Source: Rosellinia necatrix
Taxonomy: Eukaryota; Ascomycota; Sordariomycetes; Xylariales; Xylariaceae
Length of the DNA: 64,000 nucleotides
Assembly (NCBI GenBank): GCA_021209875.1
Contig: JAGYVD010000003.1
Coordinates: 2,852,001 to 2,916,000 of the forward strand
Direction: 5' to 3'
Part shown: piece after piece, positions 11,446-21,221 of the stretch
How positions within the stretch are numbered: position 1 is the first letter of the stretch
Layout of the letters: every line of letters starts with the position of its first letter
The notes under the pieces: model-generated
What the model saw: the letters and a program-made list of their open reading frames with translations, nothing else
Told to the model about the DNA's origin: nothing
The model's database searches: none
Program-made: the position numbers and the translations under genes

Positions 11446-12945
11446 CTATTCCGCCTCGGCCACACTCGGGAGGCTTGTAATGCTCCATATCTTCAAGCTA
11501 CTTTCTTTGTTTCGTCGCTGTATCCAGGGTGTCCTGCCCTCGAAACTATCGGTTTCGCTGTCATCGCTAGCCTGCTCGGAATCGCTACTGTGACTGCAGC
11601 CACTCCCACTGGGTGGCCTATGGTGTGTGTGACCCTCATCTTCGCTGGGAAACTCCCACGAGCCAGCACACGTCGCAACGACGGCGCCACTAGGATGCAA
11701 ACAAGCACTACCAACGGTAGATCGATGCGCGGCCCATTCCCACTCGGGGGCGTGAGGGCCTTCTCGGCTTCCAACGCCCTCCCATACTTTCACGACGCCA
11801 CTCGATGTTCCGGACCACACCTCAAAACCCCCACCCTCGCCAGCGCCAGGGAATACATCGCAGGCGACCCGTTGGTTCCCCAGCGCGTCCCGTCCCGTCA
11901 GGTAGCCGAGGAGCTTGCCCGTAACGCGCACGTCGTAGATGAGCGCGCCACGAGACTTGCGTTCACAGATGAGTAGGTACCGGCCGCAGGGGCTCCACAC
12001 CGTCTGCGTTATGCCGTCGCCGCCTATGCCGCCGAGGGGGTGGTCCGGGCCCTGGTGATCGCGCCGGGCCCCGGCCTCACCGGCAGCGGTCCCGCGCACG
12101 GCGGCGGCGATGCCCCAGGTCGCGGCGCACTTGCCGGCCTGCGCAAAGTCGTAGAGCCCGACCCAGCGCGTCCAGGTGCCGGCAGCGACGAGGCTTGCGC
12201 CAGTGCCGGCGTCGGGGGGCTGGGCGCCGAGGGCGGAGACGGTGCCGCGCATGCCGACGCCGCCGCCCTTGGCGAGGTGGCGGTCCGAGGGGATGGTGCG
12301 GATGCGCAGCAGGGGCTCCCCGCCGGCGCGCTGGACGTCGAAGCGCGCGAGCAGGTTGCGGCTCCCGGCGACGAAGTGCGTGCCGGGCGACGGCCAGAGG
12401 AGCGACGTCGCGGCCAGGAACGTCTCGCTCCGCGCCTTGGTGAAGGGGTAGGAGGATATGGGCGGCCGGGAACCGGCGGAGGAGGGGGGGGACGAGGACA
12501 AGGACGAGGACGGGGACGAAGGGGCCAGGGGGAGGAGCTGGAGCGGGTGGTCCCGCGCCGAGACCAGCAGCTGCTGTGTCCAGGGCTCCGCGAGCGAGAA
12601 GTAGGGCGCCCCTGCGAGCACGTTGCTCGGCTCGGGGAGCTGGATGCGTGCTTGTGGTTCTAGCGAGAGGGCGCTGTTGGCGGAGAGAAGATCCTCGGGC
12701 AGGATATACCCGGATATCAGGTTGGTGGACGAGTATGTCAGCAGCGTTGTGCCGTCGGCAGTCCATTGCGCGTTTTCAAAGTAGCTGAGGAGGTCGTCTT
12801 GCACCCCTCCGGATCCATTGTCATTGCCATTGCCATTGCCCCTAGCCCCAGATGAGAAGGATAGAGTGGAAACCCCACTGGCTATGTCTCCTGTCGAAGC
12901 CACGAGTTTGACTCGATCCCCGGATAGCTCATCTTGTGTTCCCAT
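11446..12945 (-). CDS. WRAP53/TCAB1-Swt21-like WD40 protein
   Basis: A single-exon frame of 499 residues. After a low-complexity GNGNGND patch the first blade begins with FENAQWTADGTTLLTYSS, the usual opening of the WRAP53/Swt21 family. Later blades show WSPCGRYLLICERKSRGALI with YDVRVTGKLLGYL, and CLHPSGAVVATCAGSWEFPS near the C-terminus. Human WRAP53 (TCAB1) brings H/ACA scaRNAs and telomerase RNA to Cajal bodies; yeast Swt21 is linked to pre-mRNA splicing. The C-terminus carries an acidic, histidine-containing insert. The gene converges on the Zip2-like gene, their stops about 212 bp apart. Its GC-rich middle generates long antisense frames (12040-12663 and others) that are shadows. Confidence 0.7.
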   Translation of the reverse strand: MGTQDELSGDRVKLVASTGDIASGVSTLSFSSGARGNGNGNDNGSGGVQDDLLSYFENAQWTADGTTLLTYSSTNLISGYILPEDLLSANSALSLEPQARIQLPEPSNVLAGAPYFSLAEPWTQQLLVSARDHPLQLLPLAPSSPSSSLSSSPPSSAGSRPPISSYPFTKARSETFLAATSLLWPSPGTHFVAGSRNLLARFDVQRAGGEPLLRIRTIPSDRHLAKGGGVGMRGTVSALGAQPPDAGTGASLVAAGTWTRWVGLYDFAQAGKCAATWGIAAAVRGTAAGEAGARRDHQGPDHPLGGIGGDGITQTVWSPCGRYLLICERKSRGALIYDVRVTGKLLGYLTGRDALGNQRVACDVFPGAGEGGGFEVWSGTSSGVVKVWEGVGSREGPHAPEWEWAAHRSTVGSACLHPSGAVVATCAGSWEFPSEDEGHTHHRPPSGSGCSHSSDSEQASDDSETDSFEGRTPWIQRRNKESSLKIWSITSLPSVAEAE

Positions 12946-14167
12946 TGTCGGGAGCAGACTCCGATGTGTGAGTAGACCGACTTAGACAAACAAACATGAT
13001 TCCAACATGCTTTGGGAGGTGGGGGGGGCCGGCAGGGGTGCACGATAACCCCTTATTCAGAATAGATAAGTATTACGATGGAATTTTTGTATAGGACAAG
13101 CCAATGGGAAACAGGAAGAATCCATCTCAAGGTTTCAACTTCATCTCATCTCAGTATCGAGCAGGCAAGTAGGTAGGTACCTTACCTTTACTTAGGTAAT
13201 TAGGTACCTAACCTTAAAGTCATGGATCTCTTATCGATACTGACATCCTAGCTCCGGTGGGCACTTACCTAGGTACACTACCTACTTAATATGTACTTGA
13301 TAGCTCCTGCAGGGTCTCATTGTAGTTGGGGAGCTGGCACGTCATTGTGGATCCTGTCCCAGGTCAGGTACAGCACACTGGGTAGATATTAGCACGGGAT
13401 AGGGATAACTAGCGAAGAGAGACAGAGTGCGAGATCCACTGTCTTAGCCATCTACAGCCATCTACCTAGGTAGGTTGCCTACTAGGTAGACTTATCTAAC
13501 CCCATCATGCCCATCAACACCTCCATAACCAACTCTCAAGACCGATTATCTAACTACATGCTGGTCTAGCAGAGTCGACAGTTGGCATCCCATAGGTATG
13601 TTTGGTTTATGTTTATGATGCGACGGGCACAGATAATTCCTTGACCGCTGTGCACAACACACGTCCAGATCTCACCAGCTGCCAACAACTAGTTACACTG
13701 CTGCAGCAACAGCACTGTGCTGTATGTAGTGCCCTGCTCCAACCCATTTGTCGACCGGCTCATCGTTATCAGTCCACCTGACCAACACGCCCCTGCCTAG
13801 AACAACAGCCTGACCAGACAGATGCCATTAGGAGAAGTACCATAAGAACCCCGAAGCCGCCGATCACCCGCCGCCCTGATCAAAAACGTGCACGCACCCC
13901 GACAGCCGACCCAGACAGACCGATCGGACCGGGGTGTAACTAGGGGACCTCTCAGAACCATACTTCACAGGCCTCTGGATTGGTCCGAGAACGCTGCTCT
14001 CCTTTCTCCCGTCGCCTTGTGTTCACCTCCGTCCGGATCCTCCTCTTGGATCCTCCTCTCCGATCATCCTCTTCCTTACTTCGTATACACCAAGGTCAGG
14101 AAACCTCTCGGCCTCATTCGTACATACACCCACCAATACCGATTGATACCACCCGTCCGAGGTCCTG
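12946..14167. other. Divergent intergenic region
   Basis: It lies between the WD40 gene and the PQ-loop gene, which are transcribed away from each other, so it should contain both promoters. It has TACCTAGGTA-type islands at about 13165-13290 and 13460-13490. A 131-codon frame (13888-14283) spans the probable leader of the PQ-loop gene; I regard it as chance. Confidence 0.5.
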
Positions 14168-15312
14168 ATGGAAGACCGCTGCCAGCTACTCCGCGAGGGC
14201 GGCTTCACCAATTTCTTCGTCTCAATGTGTGTAGGACTTGCATGCACCCCCTCGACTATCAATGTTGGCATCGTCCTGGCTGACCGCTTACTTGTGCAGT
14301 CTCATACTCCTCGGAATCCTGCTCTCCTACCTCACGCAACACTACCGAATCATCTCACGCGGCTCCTCTGAGGGCATCTCGCCCTACTTCGTCCTACTCG
14401 GCGTAACCTCCGCCAATGCCCAGTTCGGCAACATACTGACCCTCCCTGCATCACGGGCCGATGTTGCCTGTTGCAAGGAAGTTAGCCCCTTCGAGTGCAC
14501 GGCTGGCCTGCTGGGGATCGCTCAGATCGGGACCCAGTGGGTTTGTTTTGCTGTCATGTTCGTATCCCAGCTCATCGGAGGCACCGTTGTTGTCGGTCTC
14601 ACTAACGCACAAGGATGGTAGTCTCGTTTTATTTTTGGTCTTCTTTCGACGTGATGATGCCGACATTGCCGAAGCAGAGCTCGAACGTGATCCCGATAAG
14701 CCTTCCTGGAGAACCGCCCTCGTTGTGGGCGGCATCTGCCTAGTACATGGTCTTCTCGTCGTCATTGTCTCGGCTGCCCTTGCCTTCGGAGCCCCCTCGC
14801 GCCTGGGTGCATGGGCTAATTTTCTGGGGGTTATGGCCGCGGTCCTCGCAGGGATCCAATACATTCCCCAGATCTGGACCACGTATAAATTGAAACATGC
14901 GGGCAGCCTAAGCATATTGATGATGACGATTCAGACACCTGGAGGGTTCCTCTTCGCGGCTAGTCTCGCCGCGCGGCTGGGCTGGGAAGGCTGGAGCTCC
15001 TGGGGTGTTTATGTTCTGACTGCCTTCATGCAAGGCATCGTGTTAACGATGGCCATCAGATACGAGTGGCGGTCGTACGGGAGAGATGGCGAGAATGATT
15101 CGCCATCCCTCCCCCCACAACGACCAACCTACCATCGGCGCACAACGCCTCGAGTCCTGCCCTCTCCGGGCCCGTATTCGGCACATTTGCAAGCATATGG
15201 CGAGACGCAGGAAGAAATCGAGCGTGCGCTTGATCGCGAGAGCGTACAAGGTGTTGGGGAAAACCAACCATTACTTGCGCCGGGTGGAATCGGCAGCTCG
15301 GGCACTCGATAA
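14168..15312 (+). CDS. PQ-loop repeat membrane protein (fungal, two loops)
   Basis: Three exons: 14168-14226, 14300-14557 and 14622-15312. The introns of 73 and 64 bp both interrupt in phase 2, and each join creates an isoleucine within a hydrophobic helix. The product is about 335 residues with seven hydrophobic segments and a hydrophilic tail from about residue 240. PQ-loop 1 is LSYLTQHYRIISRGSSEGIS, with TQ in place of PQ; loop 2 is IQYIPQIWTTYKLKHAGSLS with the normal PQ. Between them, RADVACCKEVSPFEC and VLFLVFFRRDD are typical of the fungal family related to lysosomal/vacuolar transporters. The start was chosen because a short hydrophilic head (MEDRCQLLREGG) precedes the first helix. 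Substrate unknown. Confidence 0.8.
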
Positions 15313-16596
15313 CTATGTAGCAACTTACCGTTTTTTGCTTGTTTTGATAATATGACCAAAGGCGATCTTGCCGGCTACTTTCTTGCTTTAAGATAAGCAC
15401 CGGTTCTTACATGAAGCCCCAATCCGCCGCTCTACCGCATAGCTATCCAAGTCCTCCATGATGGTATGGTCTCAAAGATGATCGGAATCTCCATATTCCC
15501 TGTCCAGCTGTTCCCTCTCAACTTGTCGAGCTATTCGCGACTCATTTACTAGATTCAATATGTGATCACAAGGGATTAGGTTAGCCACTCCTACATTATT
15601 TCGGAACCTAGCAGAAGGTGGGTGAGTGTTCCGCAGACGTTGGGTTTATATAGATCGCTCGGGTTCTTAGGCAATAACGGCGTTGGCATTTGACAACCAG
15701 TCCGAACGACAATCAGATGGATAGCGGCTCCAACTATCACTTTTTGCATGGGATATAGTTTTCGGTACATGGACAGCCGGCTTTATTGAGTCGCTTCGAT
15801 GGTATGGGTACTTGAAGATCTGGGTTCGCATCGATCATGCAGCTTACGTTCATCGCCATCCCCTACGAATCACCCACAGCGCCACATCCCTCGCCGTTCG
15901 TCCCTCAGCGCGGCCGACTTACTGGCTGGGGTTATTGCGATACAGTTCTCTGCATGCAAGGCTCTTGGAACACCCGTGGGGGTAGAGTAGTTCAATAGCG
16001 CCTCGTCATCTATGGCATGAGGACCCGTGAATCTCTCTTTGCATCGATGCTATGCACCAGGGATTATGCGAACTACAAATTTGGGAGTCAAGAGGTCTCT
16101 GGCGGGCAGCATTCCCCAGAGGATTGAATCTTGTGTGGGGTACGAGCTGGGCATCGCGCGACGTGCCGCTCGGCTGGCACAGTTTCAGGTTGGAGAGCCG
16201 GCAGCCCATCTGTCGATCCAACATGATATACATTATCCGCGACCGCGCGAGGATATTACCCACGTATAACCGCGAACGCGGGGGAACATGTTGTCTCTCG
16301 TCTCTTTCTCGGCCAGCCTGATCAGGCTCGTGCTCTGACACTACGTCGCCATCCCGGAGCTCCTGATCATCGGGAAAAACGGACGGCGTCGTCCCCTTCA
16401 ATGTTGGCGACCTCGCCAGGCTAGATGCGAGACACCAGCATCCTGTTACCTCGTCATATAAACTATTACGGCTTTCTATGGGCTTTGCCCCAGCTCCCTT
16501 CTCTTCGCTCTGCATTTTTCAATCTTTTTATCCTACTAGATGACGATGAACTTCGCTGCCTAAAAGGCCGGCTGCTAGAATAATTCGGTTACTTAT
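15313..16596. other. Intergenic, no gene seen
   Basis: About 1.3 kb between two plus-strand genes. A 169-codon minus-strand frame (16006-16515) and shorter plus-strand frames lack domains, splice support or protein-like composition. Confidence 0.5.
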
Positions 16597-18338
16597 GTGT
16601 ATACTCTCGTTTCGATTCTATTGTACACATATTTCCTCGAGAAATCGGGCCCAGAAATGTTTCTTCCCGGCCCTAGCCTCCAGGAGAGGCAGGGCTCTCG
16701 GGTACCTTGCCCCAATGGCAACGGCACAATGATCGGAGATGAACAACAGTTCAATGTGTTTTGCAATACACGCTTCCGAGGTGATGAGTTATTCCGGCAG
16801 AAAACCGACTCGTTCGCAACCTGCACGACATTGTGGTATGTTTTCCTAGATCCCAACCACGACCGCTCCGCGTAGTCTTCATATTATTTTTGATGGGCGC
16901 TGATCACGAGACGCCAACGCACAGCACGTCGTTCCAGAACCCACGGTGTGAGGGCGCACAATTCAAAGATGACAACGGCGACTGCGTGCTAATCGGGAAC
17001 CTGGTGCCGGAGGGGACGCGGCCGAGCCGGATGTTTGACAGCGCGGCGGCGCTATTCCCGAGCCCGGGGCCGACGAGTTCGTGCGCGCAGCAGGGGGCGG
17101 GGACGACGTTCCTAGGGCAGAACGCGTCGAGCTTCGCGCTGCGGTGCGGCACGGTCGTGGACGGCAAGGACCTGGGGCAGCAGTTCCAGATGACGTTCGA
17201 GGGCTGCCTGTCGGCGTGCGGCGCCGACCCGGCCTGCGGCGGCATAACGTTCGACCCGCAGCAGGCCTCAGGGTTTCGGAACTGCTACCTTAAGACGACG
17301 GCAGTCGTCGACGCCGATGTACTTGCCAAGTCGGGTGTCGACTCCGCCGTCCTCGTAAGCAACAACGGCGCGAGCCCGACGGGCGGCGACGAGGAGGAAG
17401 CCGCCAACACAAACAGCAGCAGCAGCAGCAGCACGGCGGTAGGGCTCAGCACGCCCGTGGCTGCGAGCTCCGGCGGCACGGTATTCGTGACGGTGATGCC
17501 CGGCCCAGAAATGGTGTCCGGCAGCGTCGTCACCGTATCCGTGCCCATCCCGGCGACTTCCACGCCGAGCTCGAGCGCCCTGGCGGATTCTACGGCCGAG
17601 GCGTCCAGCGCTGTCGATACTGGGCTCGGCGACACGGGCACCAACAACACCAACAGCGGCAGCGGACGGCCGCGGTTCGGCAACGGTGGCCCGAGCACCT
17701 CGTCCAACGCCTGGATCGCCGCCCCCGTCATCGGCGGCATCGCGGCGCTGACGCTGATCCTTGCCGTGTTCGTGCTCTGGGGCCGGCGGCGGCGGCGGGA
17801 CAACGTCCCCCCACCCAGCGATCGCGGGAAGGCCATGCCGATGTCGAGAGCGGCGCTCAGCAACCTCGGGCGTGGCCTAGGCGACGCGGCCAGCCGCATG
17901 TCGCACGGGCGGATCTTCTTCGGCAGCGACGGCGGCGGCGGCGGTGGCGGCGGCGGCGAGAAGACGAGGCTAGGGGACTCGGACACCGATTCGGACGACC
18001 CACGCCTCGGGAACAGCCGCGGCGGGTTCAAGGTGGTCAGCGGCAGCGGCCGCAGGCTGGGGCTCAACGGGCAGGAGATCCCCGGCACGGGCCCCGGGCT
18101 GGGGGGCATGATCATCTCAACGGGCGGCGGGAAGATCGTGGAGGACCCGCGGAGGAAAAGTAGTAGCTCCGGCTCCGGCTCTGGCTCCGGCGGCGTCGTG
18201 CGGTCGGGGAGCCCTGCTGGGTCCGCCGCCGGCCTACGCGACAGCCAGAACGGCCTGCGCCAGAACAGGCTCACGGGCAACTGGCTCGACTCGCAGCCCG
18301 GGATACCGGCGGAGTTCCGCGGGCCCGAGTTTAAATAG
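16597..18338 (+). CDS. PAN/apple-like, single-pass, Ser/Thr-rich surface protein
   Basis: Two exons, 16597-16835 and 16925-18338. The 89-bp intron (GTATGT..GCACAG, phase 2) creates a cysteine at the join; about 550 residues in all. The N-terminal half has cysteine-spaced modules, CPNGNGTMIGDEQQFNVFC with FATCTTLC, then SFALRCGTVVDG with CLSACGADPACGGITFD and a closing NCYLKT, resembling the fungal PAN/apple-like pattern. A Ser/Thr-rich stalk follows, then one transmembrane helix at about residues 341-363 with RRRRR on its inner side, then a Gly/Ser-rich cytoplasmic tail with a glycine run. Probably a wall-stress-sensor-like or adhesin-like plasma-membrane protein. The exact start is uncertain because no clean signal peptide is visible. 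The 331-codon antisense frame is a GC shadow. Confidence 0.65.
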
Positions 18339-19332
18339 TTGTCCCTCGCCGCCGCCGCAGCGTCACTTTTATAACAAACACGGGTTGCAGTTGAGTGTGC
18401 GACGATTGATAGATCCGAGCCGACGTGTTATAGTAGAATGGGACTTTTACAGGAGAAGGAGGCAATAGGGGGGAAAGGGGGAGGCAAGGCGCCTGGTACA
18501 TGGTTACTTTTTTTTCTTTTTACTTTTATTTATTTGTAATCCGTCTTTCACTGCGTTGCGGGATGATGCTTCGTTTCATCGGCATATATATACGAACTGT
18601 TAATTCCTGTATAATACAGCTTTGCTACTGGTATTTGCCAGATCATTACAGCATCTTTTGGTCTGGAATACCCAGCCTAGTCTAGGTACCAGCCTAGATA
18701 GGTCCCTGGATAATTGGTGGATGAACGCCCGAGGCGGGCAGTCAGTAACTACCTAGTGTAGTCTGTATCCGCACAGTTTTGTTTTGTTGGGGTTATCCGG
18801 GACCCATAGAGGTTAGCTTTGACTAGGAAGGTACCCCACAGATGAGTGGTACCATTGGGGCAATAGGCACATGCAGCTAGCTGAGAGTGACGAGCCTTCT
18901 CGGATGCTGTGGAACTCCAAGACCAAGACCATGTGGTTGAATTGGGGCCCCGATTGGCCAGGCGCCCTTTAAAGGGTACCCGCATCTTATCTCCCAGCAC
19001 CCGGCCTCCTGGTCAGGGGTTTGTGACATGTGGGCGTCGAGTCAGAGAGTCGATGTGTCACCACCTGTGTAAGTAGTGTATGTACGGCTCCCCGGGTAGG
19101 TAAGTAGGTTAGGTGAGTATGTAAGTCGTCGTTCGTCGATAAGCTCGAAGTCTCAGGACACATATTCGCAACGCCAATTGTGCCATTTGAACGGACCGGA
19201 CTGGCTCTGACATCTCCTCCCTAACGCTATAAGCATCTCCCCCCTTTCTTGGTTACCAATTGCGGTATTATTATATATTATTATAACTATAGTTATACGT
19301 ATAAACACCACATACCAGAGACAGTATTCAGC
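18339..19332. other. Intergenic, no gene seen
   Basis: Non-coding spacing between two plus-strand genes. It contains a T-rich tract near 18508-18535 and scattered TACC/TAGG words near 18665-18700 and 19095-19125. The probable promoter of the R3H gene lies at the right end. Confidence 0.5.
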
Positions 19333-20887
19333 ATGGCTATCTTCAGCGCAGTCCCACCGCCTCCCGAACTCGGCGGAACGGAACCGGGCCACGACAACCA
19401 CACCCATGGCAATGGCGATGGTAATGGCAATGGCAATGGCAATGGTAATGGTAATGGTAATGGCAATGGCAATGATCATGTGTCGCAGCAGCCTCTTGAC
19501 CAAGAGTCGCATGACGCGGCTACCGCAGGTCATCAACCTTCGTTGCCGATGAACACCAATGGCGTGGACATCGAGGCCTGGACCATCTCGGCGCTCGAGT
19601 CCCTGAATGTCTCGTCCATCGCCCGTGGCACCGGCACCCCATTGTCTATCCCGCTCGACGAGGCGAAGGCCAAGGCCAAGGCGAAGCCGTCCGTCCATAT
19701 CCAGGATGCTCGCGCGCGGCTCAGCGCCATCACGCCTCCACCCCGCCCCTTGTCGCGCCGAGATAGCATGAAGCGCCGCGAGGCACTGCTCAAGGGCAAT
19801 GAGGGGAGTCGGCAGAGGCGTCGATGGGAGAACGGTAAAGACGAATCCTACCCCTCACCTCCTTCCCTCCTCTCCCACACGCCACATTCGTGTCGCTCTT
19901 CTCACTCCCTCCCTCTTCCCCCGGCCTTCTCTCACATACACTACCACCAGATTGCCCCCCGAGCCAGGCTAATCGTGAGGTCCGACACGGGTAGACCGGC
20001 TTCTCCACGTCCCCAACGCGATCCCGCCGGAGCCGCAAGACTACGTGCCGCGCCCCACGCACCCCGTCCACCACATCCCCTACGGCCTCGCCGCCGCCTG
20101 GGAGCTGCACGTGCGCGCCGAGGTCGAGGGCCGGAACGCCCGGCTCGCGCGCCGCAAGCAGGCCCTCGCGCGCACCCTCGGCGACGAGGGCGTCCCGGGC
20201 CGCGTGCCGCGGGAGCTGTGCCAGCGCGCGAAGAAGACGCCCGCCGTGCGCGCCTGGGTGCGCTCCCTCGAGGAGCCCGTCCGGAAGTACCTGGCGGAGC
20301 GCGACGGCAACGGCGGCAGCGCCGTGAGGGCAGGGGACACGGGACTGAGGACCGATGACGACAGCGAAGGCAGCACCGACCTCGACTCCGAGGACGAGGA
20401 GATCGTGTTCGTCGGCCGCAACGGGACCATGCGCGACGGGAAGCGGAAAGAGGGCGACGGCCGCCGCGCTGGCCAGGGGGCCCCCGCTGTCGACGGCCAG
20501 TGGAAGAAGGCCCGGAGGGAGGAGAAGGGGACCGGCGCCACCCAGGACGAGGGCGTGATATTCGACGCCATCGGGGACGAGGATGGTGGTGCTTTCAGGT
20601 ACGTATCTTACCCTCTCCGCCCCCCCCACCCCTCCCCCAGCCTGAGAGGGCTAGCCACGCCCACGTTGCGCTTTTTTGTGTCGCCGAAACTAAAACAAAG
20701 GTGCCCCGTCGGCTGCAGGCGCTGGATCACCCATTCCATCTCCGGTTATTACGGCCTGCAGTCGCGTTCTGTGCTCGTCGGCAATCCCAAGCGCAAGGCC
20801 GTGTACGTGGGCATCAAGCAGATGAAGACGGGGCGCGTGCTGCCTACCCACGCGAACCTGCCTCGGCCGCTTTGGGAACTTTGCTAA
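19333..20887 (+). CDS. R3H-domain protein with R3H-associated N-terminal region
   Basis: Three exons: 19333-19834, 19995-20598 and 20719-20887, about 424 residues. The start ATG 19333 has a good context (AGCATGG); an in-frame ATG at 19249 is in the probable leader. After an Asn-Gly repeat comes the R3H-associated segment LSRRDSMKRREALLKGNEGS then RRRWEND, spliced in phase 1 to RLLHVPNAIPPEPQDYVPRP and HHIPYGLAAAWELHVRAEVE. The last splice makes AFRRWITHSISGYYGL followed by VLVGNPKRKAVYVG; RWITH is the RxxxH core of an R3H single-stranded nucleic-acid-binding domain. The second intron (20599-20718) is exactly 120 bp with no stop, so its retention would insert 40 residues just before the R3H core. 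Confidence 0.8.
19406..19473. repeat. Coding hexanucleotide repeat (ATGGCA/ATGGTA)
   Basis: About eleven units in exon 1 of the R3H gene, translated as an Asn-Gly repeat. A similar but shorter Asn-Gly run lies in the WD40 gene near 12810-12845 on the other strand. Length is likely to vary between strains. Confidence 0.85.
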
Positions 20888-21221
20888 GAGGCAGTGACTG
20901 ATCATCGCACACGCTTCGTGAGTGATGTAAAACCCGGGATTGTATCGTTTGTTAAAAGCGTTTGGCCTTCTATAAAAGACCTTTATTGCTTACTGACACA
21001 AGGTTGAAAATATCTCGGTGTATATCTCGCCGCACTTATAGAATTGTATAGTTCCTACGAACCTAGGATGTCTAGGAGAAATAGCTATACAATGCCACAC
21101 GTAGCACCAGACAAACCTCCTTGTTGATGAAAGCCCCTATTGCAGTAAGAATAACCGAAACAAGGCAACGAAGCTCCCAGCTTAGGATGGGAGTACAATG
21201 TTGTCTATGCATTTCTAACAA
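20888..21221. other. Convergent 3' gap
   Basis: 334 bp between the ends of the R3H gene (+) and the Zn2Cys6 gene (-). Contains A/T-rich sequence expected of two 3' untranslated regions, with no other feature. Confidence 0.6.

Noticed and set aside
11266..11976. 236-codon plus-strand frame that could extend the Zip2-like gene through a further intron
   Set aside because: An acceptor-like TTGCAG exists at 11265, but there is no good donor before the stop at 11233, the HhH region is complete without it, and half of it is antisense to the WD40 gene.
12040..12766. 207- and 229-codon frames on both strands
   Set aside because: GC-rich shadows of the WD40 gene with arginine/alanine/glycine-dominated composition.
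16006..16515. 169-codon minus-strand frame
   Set aside because: No recognisable domain, no conserved-looking motifs, and lies in an ordinary spacer.
17285..18280. 331-codon minus-strand frame
   Set aside because: Shadow of the PAN-like gene; proline/leucine-rich due to GC bias.
19790..20629. 279-codon minus-strand frame
   Set aside because: Shadow of the R3H gene exon 2, spanning that gene's intron.
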